This document shows positions 7,250 to 12,971 of a stretch of 13,220 nt of DNA, piece by piece. Where the stretch lies: NCBI GenBank assembly GCA_030597865.1, contig JAUVQZ010000058.1, positions 1-13,220 of the forward strand. The letters are read 5' to 3'. Position 1 is the stretch's first letter. Each line of letters begins with the position of its first letter. This DNA comes from Pseudomonadota bacterium. Its GTDB lineage: Bacteria; Desulfobacterota; Desulfobulbia; Desulfobulbales; SURF-16. Both the position numbers and the translations under genes were made by a program. Under the pieces are notes generated by a model, which did not search any database, was not told the DNA's origin, and worked only from the letters and a program-made list of their open reading frames with translations.

Positions 7250-7948
7250 TTATTGCTGCCACAGTTCCAAAAGCTCTGCCACCCCTTTTTCAGCCAAATC
7301 AAGGAGCTGATCAAACTGGGCCCGGCTAAAGGGCTGGCCCTCGGCCGTGGACTGGGCCTCAATAATGCGGCCGTCGCCGGTCATCACAAAATTGGCATCG
7401 GCCTCAGCACCGGAGTCCTCGATATAGTCAAGATCAAGGCGGGCCTGTCCCTCGACAATGCCGACGCTGATGGCGGCCACCGGGGTGAGCGTGGGCATGG
7501 CCAGGGTACCGGCACCAGCAAGCTTGGCAAAGGCGTCTTTCATGGCCAGGGCCGCACCGGTGATGGAGGCGGTGCGGGTGCCGCCGTCGGCATTGAGCAC
7601 ATCGCAGTCAACGCGCAGGGTCCGTTCGCCAATGGTATCAAGATCCACCATCATCCGTAAGGCCCGGCCAATGAGGCGTTGGATCTCATAGGTGCGGCCG
7701 GAACGGCCCCGGGCCGCCTCGCGCTGCATCCTGCTATTTGTCGAACAGGGCAGCATGCCGTACTCGGCCGTGATCCAGCCCTTGCCGGTGTCACGCAGAA
7801 AGGGCGGCACCTTCTCTTCAATGGTGACGGCGCAGAGCACATGGGTGTTGCCCATCTTGATCAGCACCGAGGCATCGGCCCCGGGCTGAAAGCCCCGCTC
7901 AATGCTCACCGGCCGCAACTCGTTATTTTTTCTCTCATATGAACGCAT
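7250..7948 (-). CDS. rph: Ribonuclease PH
   Basis: A phosphorolytic 3'-to-5' exoribonuclease that trims tRNA 3' ends, releasing nucleoside diphosphates; it forms a hexameric ring. The 232-residue length is close to the usual 238-240. Seen motifs: RSYERKNNELRPVSIERGF at the N-terminus, TAEYGMLPCSTNSRMQRE, then GRSGRTYEIQRLIGRALR (phosphate/RNA-binding arginines), LNADGGTRTASITGA (R125 in the phosphate site) and LDLDYIEDSGAEADANFV with D178 and D184 for metal-dependent catalysis. The ATG at 7948 has GAGGG at 7953-7957 on the minus strand. It ends with TAA at 7250. It may be co-transcribed with tgt downstream, making a tRNA-processing theme, but 369 bp of repeat-bounded spacer lies between them. 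Confidence 0.98.
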   Translation of the reverse strand: MRSYERKNNELRPVSIERGFQPGADASVLIKMGNTHVLCAVTIEEKVPPFLRDTGKGWITAEYGMLPCSTNSRMQREAARGRSGRTYEIQRLIGRALRMMVDLDTIGERTLRVDCDVLNADGGTRTASITGAALAMKDAFAKLAGAGTLAMPTLTPVAAISVGIVEGQARLDLDYIEDSGAEADANFVMTGDGRIIEAQSTAEGQPFSRAQFDQLLDLAEKGVAELLELWQQ

Positions 7949-7952
7949 ATTT

Positions 7953-7957
7953 TCCCT
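7953..7957 (-). promoter_or_regulatory. Ribosome binding site of rph
   Basis: GAGGG on the minus strand, 4-5 bases before the ATG at 7948, within a purine-rich leader. Confidence 0.5.
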
Positions 7958-8004
7958 CTTTTTTTTAAGGGGAGCAACATACCATGGTGGAAGGAGAAGA
8001 TAAA

Positions 8005-8227
8005 GCCCCTTCGACCCTTCGACAGGCTCAGGGCAACGCCTTCGACAGAATCAGGGGAGCGCCTCTGACAGGCTCAGGGGCTTGGCTGGGGTGGGCAGTT
8101 CAAATTACCCGCCCGTTGAGCCTGTCGAAACGTCTTGGCCGGAGCCGGGGTATGGGTTGTGTTGCCGCCCTTCGACAGGCTCAGGGACCACTACCCCCTC
8201 CCGGCCCCTAAGCCTGTCAAAGGGTAA
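8005..8227. repeat. Palindromic repeat cluster 2
   Basis: The 387-bp divergent spacer between rph and the fusion gene is mostly repeat. Forward units are at 8007-8033, 8038-8056 (diverged), 8065-8080 and 8168-8186. Inverted units are at 8113-8132 and 8209-8225. The best-preserved element is 8065-8137: a forward unit, a spacer with GGCTTGGCTGGGGTGGGCAG and TTCAAATTACCCGCCCG, an inverted unit, then CTTGG. A second, shorter hairpin is 8168-8225, with about 15 of 17 arm bases pairing. After the cluster, 8228-8335 is AT-richer and is the only place for the fusion gene's promoter; it also has a small GC hairpin (8258-8274). Confidence 0.88.
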
Positions 8228-8284
8228 CTATATACAGCAGCGAAACAATATGTTGAGCCCCGCCTTTAACGGGGAATAAAAACT

Positions 8285-8312
8285 TTGTTCTTGTTCTCTG
8301 TTGGGATATAAG
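8285..8312 (+). promoter_or_regulatory. Possible sigma-70-type promoter for the fusion gene
   Basis: TTGTTC at 8285-8290 and TATAAG at 8307-8312, separated by 16 bases, in the AT-rich stretch just before the gene. Both hexamers are imperfect, so this is only a candidate. No obvious ArsR-type operator palindrome is visible nearby. Confidence 0.25.
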
Positions 8313-8335
8313 TAAGAAAATATTTTCCACCCTCA

Positions 8336-11300
8336 ATGAGCATAAAAAACATGACATCTCTCCCCCCCTGGCAACGGCTGGAATCCCCAGGCGAACCTAT
8401 CTATATCCTTCCAGAAGCACCGGACTGGCTGGTGCCAACCCCCAAGGCCACGGCCATTATTGACCGTCTCCTGGCCGGTAGTCCACCCCAGACCCATGCC
8501 GAGCACTCCCTCTTTTCCCAGCTCAGCCGGCCACCAGCCCCGGGGTACACAGGCCGGGCCGAACATCTGCACATGGAGAAACTCAAGGAGTGCTGGTTTC
8601 ATATCACCAACCACTGCAACCTCTGCTGCGAGCATTGCCTCTTTGGCGCCGGACCTGCCTGCCGGGAGAGCCTGCCACGGCCTGAGCTTGACAGCGCCCT
8701 GGCCCAGGCCCAGGGGCTGGGCTGCCGCCTCTTCCTCTTCACCGGTGGCGAGCCCTTTATCTATCCAGGTTTCACCGGTATTATCAAGGGGCTGCTGGCT
8801 GAGCCGGCCAACCATGTGGTGGTCCTCACCAATGGCCTGCTCCTTGACAAGAACCTTGCTGACCTGGAAGTGGATCCGGCCCGCCTCCACTTCCAGGTCA
8901 GCGTCGACGGCCTGCAGAAGAGCCATGACCAGATCCGCGGCAGGGGCGCCTTCACAGAGCTGCTGACCAACCTCGACTTACTGGCCGAGGCCGGGTTCTC
9001 CGCCACCATCTCCCTGGTGGTCTGCCGGGACAATCTCGCAGACATGGTGGAGATCGTCCGGCTGGCCGCCAAGCGCGAAAACTCGGTGCATTTTCTCTGG
9101 CATTTCCAGCGCGGCAAGGGCAGTCAGGAGCAGCATGTCTCCCCAGTCGAAATTCTACCCCAACTCCTTGCCGCCCAAAAAGAGGCCCAGGGCCTGGGGG
9201 TAAAAATCGACAATATCGAAACCCTGCGCACCCAGGTCTTTGCCACCCCCGGCACCCGCTTTGATCTCAGCAATGCGGCCTGGGAATCCCTGGCCGTGGG
9301 CCCGGATGGCCATATCTATCCCTCCCCGGCCCTGGTGGCCGTGCCTGAGCTTGATTGCGGCGCTCTTTCCCAGGGTCTGGAAACGGTGTGGCGAACCAGC
9401 CCGGTGCTGGACAAAATTCGCCATACCACCCTACAGGGCGCCTATGACGAAAACCCCCTCAGGTTTCTCATCGGTGGCGGCGACATTGACCACTCCTATA
9501 TCTCCGCCGGCTCCTTCAGCGGCCATGATCCCTACGTCGAACTCTATAACGGCGTGGCCCTGTGGCTCATTGCTGAACAAGCCAAGGCCTACCCTGATCC
9601 CCATCAACCGGAACTGGCCCTGAAGATGGGAGATGTGCGCTATGACTGCCCGGAGGGCACGTCAGTCACCCTCACCCATTGCAACTGCGTGCAGGCCCTG
9701 GCCGATGGCCATGCCTCGGTCCGTGAGTTTTACGGCCAGGCCGCCCAGGCCGCCAATGAGGACATTGTCAATCCCTTTGCCCATGGCCAGGCCGCTGTGG
9801 ACTTTATCCCGGAGGTAGCCAAGAAACGCTCCTACGGCTGCGGTAGCCCGGTGCTGGATGCCGTACCTGGCCCTGGCGAGACCCTGGTTGACCTGGGCAG
9901 CGGCAGTGGGGTGGAATGTTTCATGGCCGCCGCCGAGGTCGGGGAAGAAGGCCAGGTCTATGGCATTGATATGACCGATGCCATGCTTGACCTGGCCAGG
10001 GGCTCAATGGACGAGGTGGCGGCCAGGCTTGGTTATGCCAATGTCCAGTTTAAAAAAGGCTTTTTAGAGGAGATTCCCCTGGAGGACGGCTGTGCCAATG
10101 TGGTGATCTCCAACTGCGTCATCAACCTGAGTCCGGACAAACGCCAAACCTTTCAGGAGGTTATCCGCATTTTGAAACCGGGCGGCAGGCTGGTGGTCTC
10201 TGATATTGTCACGGATGAACCCATCCCCACCACCATCAAAAATGACAGCCAGTTTCGCGGCGAATGCCTGGGCGGCGCCATGCTGCAGGAGGACCTCATG
10301 GCCATGCTCCGCGCCTCCGGTTTCACCGCCATAGAGCTTATCAAGCGTTTTCCCTACCGCCAGGTTGATGGCGCCCAGTTCTACTCCCTGACCTTCCAGG
10401 CCTGGAAACCAGCCGCGATTCAGGAGGTGGAGGTCATCTATCGCGGCCCCTTTGCCTCTGTCCATACCGAAAACGGCCGCCTGCTCCTCAAGGGCAAACG
10501 AACCCGGCTGCCCCTGGCCGATGTCCAGGCCCTGGGGGACTCGCTCTTTGTGGTGGATGATAGGGGTGCAGTCACCAATATGGAGATGGCCTCAAGCTGC
10601 TGCAGCCCTCAGCCCATCGCCAGCCTGGGCGACTCCTGCTGCCCACCTGGCCCAAAATCACCTACAGGGGCCAGCCCGGCCGAACAGACAGGCTGTTGTG
10701 ACACAGGTCCCCCGGCCGCCAGCCCCTGTTGCGGAGAACCACCCCCCCAGCCAAAACTTGAGCAGGACTGCATGGTCTGCGGCAAACACCTCTCTTACAA
10801 CACCAAGGCGGTCAAGGCCGGCTGTCATTATTGCGGCCAGGAATGCCGGGCCAATATCAGATGTCCTGATGGTCATTTTGTCTGCGACCACTGCCACCAG
10901 AAAGAGGGACTAGCCATCATCCGCCAGATCTGCCTCAACAGCAAAAAAGCGGACATGGTCGCCCTGCTTACAGAGATCCGGGCCAAGCAGGCCATTCCCA
11001 TGCACGGCCCGGAGCACCATGCCATGATCCCCGGCATTATCCTGGCCGCAGCCCGCAACAGCGGTTTTGCCGTGGGCAGTGGCGATATCCTCACCGGCAT
11101 TGAACGGGGCTCCAAGGTGCCAGGCGGCTCCTGTGGCTTTATGGGCAGCTGCGGGGCAGCCACCGGCGTGGGCATTGCCTTTGCCGTGCTCCTGGAGGCC
11201 ACCCCCCTCACCCCCGGGGCCCGTCAGCAGGCCCAGGCCGCCACGGCCCGGGTGCTGACCAGGATTGCTGAAATTAAGGGGGGCCGCTGCTGCCAGCGCG

Positions 11301-11488
11301 AGTCCTATGTGGCCCTGCGCGGGGTTGCCGAAATCTCCGAAGAGTTTTTGGCCAGACAGCTCATGGCGGACGAGACCCTGGCCTGCAGCCAGTACCACGA
11401 CAACCGGGAATGCCTCCGCAAACAATGTCTGCTCTGGGAGGCCAGGGACAGGCAGGAAACTGCGGGACTGCATATTATTAGAATGTAA
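8336..11488 (+). CDS. Radical SAM / ArsM-like methyltransferase / Cys-rich linker / DUF5714-like fusion protein
   Basis: A 1050-residue cytosolic multidomain protein. Residues about 85-330 form a radical SAM domain: CxxxCxxC at C94, C98, C101 for the 4Fe-4S cluster, then FTGGEPFIYPG (135-145), VVVLTNGLLL and FQVSVDGLQKSHDQIRG. The GPDGHIYPSP segment (322-331) resembles the start of a SPASM-type extension but lacks its cysteines. Residues about 370-460 are unassigned and contain C438, C449 and C451. Residues about 462-692 are an ArsM-like SAM methyltransferase: VDLGSGSGVE (518-527, motif I), YGIDMTDAML, and the three cysteines typical of arsenite methyltransferases, C502 (SYGCGSP), C594 (ISNCVINLS) and C644 (GECLGGAM). 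Residues 755-799 hold four Cys-Cys pairs. Residues about 812-1034 are Cys/His-rich (CMVC, CHYC, CPDGHFVCDHC, MHGPEHHAMIPG, GSCGFMGSCG, GRCCQRES), which I recall as DUF5714. Domain identities are well supported; the substrate (As, Sb or another soft element) is inference. Start 8336 or 8351 is undecided, as neither has a clear ribosome binding site. No ars genes flank it. Confidence 0.9.
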   Translation: MSIKNMTSLPPWQRLESPGEPIYILPEAPDWLVPTPKATAIIDRLLAGSPPQTHAEHSLFSQLSRPPAPGYTGRAEHLHMEKLKECWFHITNHCNLCCEHCLFGAGPACRESLPRPELDSALAQAQGLGCRLFLFTGGEPFIYPGFTGIIKGLLAEPANHVVVLTNGLLLDKNLADLEVDPARLHFQVSVDGLQKSHDQIRGRGAFTELLTNLDLLAEAGFSATISLVVCRDNLADMVEIVRLAAKRENSVHFLWHFQRGKGSQEQHVSPVEILPQLLAAQKEAQGLGVKIDNIETLRTQVFATPGTRFDLSNAAWESLAVGPDGHIYPSPALVAVPELDCGALSQGLETVWRTSPVLDKIRHTTLQGAYDENPLRFLIGGGDIDHSYISAGSFSGHDPYVELYNGVALWLIAEQAKAYPDPHQPELALKMGDVRYDCPEGTSVTLTHCNCVQALADGHASVREFYGQAAQAANEDIVNPFAHGQAAVDFIPEVAKKRSYGCGSPVLDAVPGPGETLVDLGSGSGVECFMAAAEVGEEGQVYGIDMTDAMLDLARGSMDEVAARLGYANVQFKKGFLEEIPLEDGCANVVISNCVINLSPDKRQTFQEVIRILKPGGRLVVSDIVTDEPIPTTIKNDSQFRGECLGGAMLQEDLMAMLRASGFTAIELIKRFPYRQVDGAQFYSLTFQAWKPAAIQEVEVIYRGPFASVHTENGRLLLKGKRTRLPLADVQALGDSLFVVDDRGAVTNMEMASSCCSPQPIASLGDSCCPPGPKSPTGASPAEQTGCCDTGPPAASPCCGEPPPQPKLEQDCMVCGKHLSYNTKAVKAGCHYCGQECRANIRCPDGHFVCDHCHQKEGLAIIRQICLNSKKADMVALLTEIRAKQAIPMHGPEHHAMIPGIILAAARNSGFAVGSGDILTGIERGSKVPGGSCGFMGSCGAATGVGIAFAVLLEATPLTPGARQQAQAATARVLTRIAEIKGGRCCQRESYVALRGVAEISEEFLARQLMADETLACSQYHDNRECLRKQCLLWEARDRQETAGLHIIRM

Positions 11489-11492
11489 AGAA

Positions 11493-11547
11493 GTTAGAGG
11501 AGGTAAAGAAGTGGCATCCCCCCTCGACATTCTTTACCTCCTTTAAC
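11493..11547. repeat. Imperfect inverted repeat after the fusion gene
   Basis: The arm GTTAGAGGAGGTAAAGAAGTG (given here as 11493-11512 plus one base) pairs with 11528-11547, which ends in TTTACCTCCTTTAAC. A core of 12 bases (GGAGGTAAAGAA) is perfect and the loop is about 14 bases. It lies 4 bases after the fusion gene's stop and could act as a transcript-end hairpin, but there is no U tract directly after it. The short-period purine phrase (GTTAGAGGAGGTAAAGAAG) is similar in style to the other spacer repeats. Confidence 0.7.
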
Positions 11548-11581
11548 GTCCCTAACTCCTCCACCTTCTGCTTTTAAAAAA

Positions 11582-11980
11582 ATGCCCTACGAAATTACCC
11601 TCACCACACCGGCCCTCTTCTTTCCAGCGGTTTCCCTGCTCTTGGTGGCCTATACCAATCGTTTTGTGGCCTTGAGTAAACGGATCCGCAGCCTCCACTC
11701 CCTCTACCAGCAGGTTGCCGATGAGATCGTTGCCGAGCAGATCACCATTCTGCGCCGCCGTGTCTATCTGATCCGCAATATGCAGGCCTGCGGGGTGGCA
11801 GCCCTTTTCTGCTGCGTCTTGTGCATGGCCTCTCTCTTTGTTGGCGCCCTGTTGCTGGGTAAGATTATCTTCGGCCTCAGCCTGATACTGATGATGATAT
11901 CCCTAGCCCTGGCCTTCTATGAGATTCTCATCTCCGAACATGCCTTGAAGCTGGAACTGAGCATGATGGAGAAAAAATAA
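11582..11980 (+). CDS. DUF2721 family membrane protein
   Basis: The 132-residue protein matches what I recall of the DUF2721 family: an N-terminal TTPALFFPAVSLLLVAYTNRFVALSKRIRSLH segment, a helical polar stretch with QQVADEIVAEQITILRRRVYLIRNM, and a hydrophobic C-terminal half. Three membrane segments are likely, at about residues 8-26, 70-92 and 95-117. The function of the family is unknown. The ATG at 11582 follows an A-rich leader without a clear Shine-Dalgarno site; the upstream hairpin separates it from the fusion gene. Both of its flanking spacers are inverted repeats. No functional link with the neighbours can be argued. Confidence 0.85.
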   Translation: MPYEITLTTPALFFPAVSLLLVAYTNRFVALSKRIRSLHSLYQQVADEIVAEQITILRRRVYLIRNMQACGVAALFCCVLCMASLFVGALLLGKIIFGLSLILMMISLALAFYEILISEHALKLELSMMEKK

Positions 11981-11991
11981 AAAATCAGAAG

Positions 11992-12109
11992 TTGTGAAAT
12001 AAGAATTTGTGAAATTGAGAAGGAGCAACCGACCAAAGAGCAGCGAATACATCGTAAAACCCGGGGCAGTTTTTTTTAATCAATCACCTTCCTTCTTCTT
12101 ATTTCTCAA
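11992..12109. repeat. Inverted repeat with short-period arms between the DUF2721 gene and mutM
   Basis: TTGTGAAATAAGAA at 11992-12005 pairs with TTCTTATTTCTCAA at 12096-12109 (13 of 14). Beyond the strict stem, both sides carry further copies of an 8-base-like phrase: GAATTTGTGAAATTGAGAA at 12003-12021, and on the other strand GAATTTGAGAATTGAGAA near 12108-12130. The interior contains a T8 run at 12070-12077. No coding frame is supported. The right arm ends just before the mutM ribosome binding site, so folding could affect its access. Confidence 0.7.
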
Positions 12110-12130
12110 ATTCTCAATTCTCAAATTCTC

Positions 12131-12138
12131 AAAGGAGA
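12131..12138 (+). promoter_or_regulatory. Ribosome binding site of mutM
   Basis: AAAGGAGA is a strong anti-SD match but lies about 12 bases before the ATG at 12150, wider than usual. The start is nevertheless fixed, because the protein must begin with MPELPEVE (catalytic Pro2). Confidence 0.5.
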
Positions 12139-12149
12139 CATCCTGAACC

Positions 12150-12971
12150 ATGCCGGAATTACCAGAGGTGGAGGTGATCTGCCAGGGCCTCAAGCCCCAT
12201 GTCGAGGGGCGGCGGATCAGAGAAATTATCTGCGGGCCCAAGGAGCTGCGCCTGGCCATACCGCGGACCGACCTCCAGGAACATATCTGCGGGGCGCAGA
12301 TTAAGAATGTACGCAGGCGGGCCAAGTATCTCCTCTTTGAGATGGATAACGGCTGCCGCCTGCTGGTCCATCTGGGCATGACCGGCCGTCTCGGCGTTTT
12401 TCCGGCCAAGGCACCCCGGGCCCTCCATGACCATCTCCTTTTCCGCTTCGATGACAACATGGAGATGCGCTATAACGACACCAGGCGTTTTGGCTTTGTG
12501 ACGGTGCAGGGAGGTGGGGATGACAGGATTGACCCCCTGGCCAGGCTCGGCCCGGAACCGTTCTGGGATGATTTTAACGCCGGATATCTGCAGGAAAGGG
12601 CTGGCAGGCGTCTGCAGCCGATAAAGAATTTTCTGATGGACAGCCAGGTGGTGGTGGGCATCGGTAATATCTACGCCAATGAGATCCTCTTTGCCGCCGC
12701 CATCCATCCCACCATGCCCATCGGCTCCCTCACCCTTACGCAGTGGCGCACCATTATTGATAGGAGCAGGGAGGTGCTGACCCGGGCCATCAGGAGCGGC
12801 GGCACCACCATCAGCGATTATGTCAACGCCTCAGGCCAGCCCGGCTATTTTCAGCTGGAGCTTGCCGTTTATGGCCGCAATGGCGAAAAGTGCAGACAAT
12901 GCCAAACCACCATTGAAAAACAGACCCTTGCCGGCCGCGCCACCTATTTCTGCCCTTGCTGTCAGAAATAA
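12150..12971 (+). CDS. mutM: Formamidopyrimidine-DNA glycosylase (Fpg)
   Basis: A bifunctional base-excision repair enzyme that removes 8-oxoguanine and formamidopyrimidines and cuts the abasic site by beta/delta-elimination. The 273-residue protein has the obligate N-terminus PELPEVE (catalytic Pro2 and Glu3 after Met removal), K59 in RRAKYLLF (equivalent to K57 of E. coli), LVHLGMTGRL, the helix-two-turn-helix region DSQVVVGIGNIYANEILF, and a C-terminal zinc finger C248-x2-C251-x16-C268-x2-C271 with the DNA-binding R263 in GRATYFC. Nothing is missing. It is monocistronic as far as can be seen: a repeat spacer lies before it, and the third palindromic cluster begins immediately after its stop codon. 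Confidence 0.98.
   Translation: MPELPEVEVICQGLKPHVEGRRIREIICGPKELRLAIPRTDLQEHICGAQIKNVRRRAKYLLFEMDNGCRLLVHLGMTGRLGVFPAKAPRALHDHLLFRFDDNMEMRYNDTRRFGFVTVQGGGDDRIDPLARLGPEPFWDDFNAGYLQERAGRRLQPIKNFLMDSQVVVGIGNIYANEILFAAAIHPTMPIGSLTLTQWRTIIDRSREVLTRAIRSGGTTISDYVNASGQPGYFQLELAVYGRNGEKCRQCQTTIEKQTLAGRATYFCPCCQK

Noticed and set aside
8005..8227. Possible CRISPR-like array because similar units recur
   Set aside because: Units alternate in orientation, spacing is irregular, the spacer core is itself conserved, and no cas genes are present.
10595..10735. Frameshift or sequencing error joining two genes at the Cys-rich linker of the fusion
   Set aside because: The frame stays open with consistent codon use across the linker, there is no ribosome binding site plus start for a separate downstream gene, and the CC pairs look selected, so a true fusion is more likely.
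12056..12077. Terminator before mutM (AAAACCCGGGGCAG followed by T8)
   Set aside because: The only stem is AAAAC/GTTTT, about 5 AT-rich base pairs; too weak to call despite the T run.
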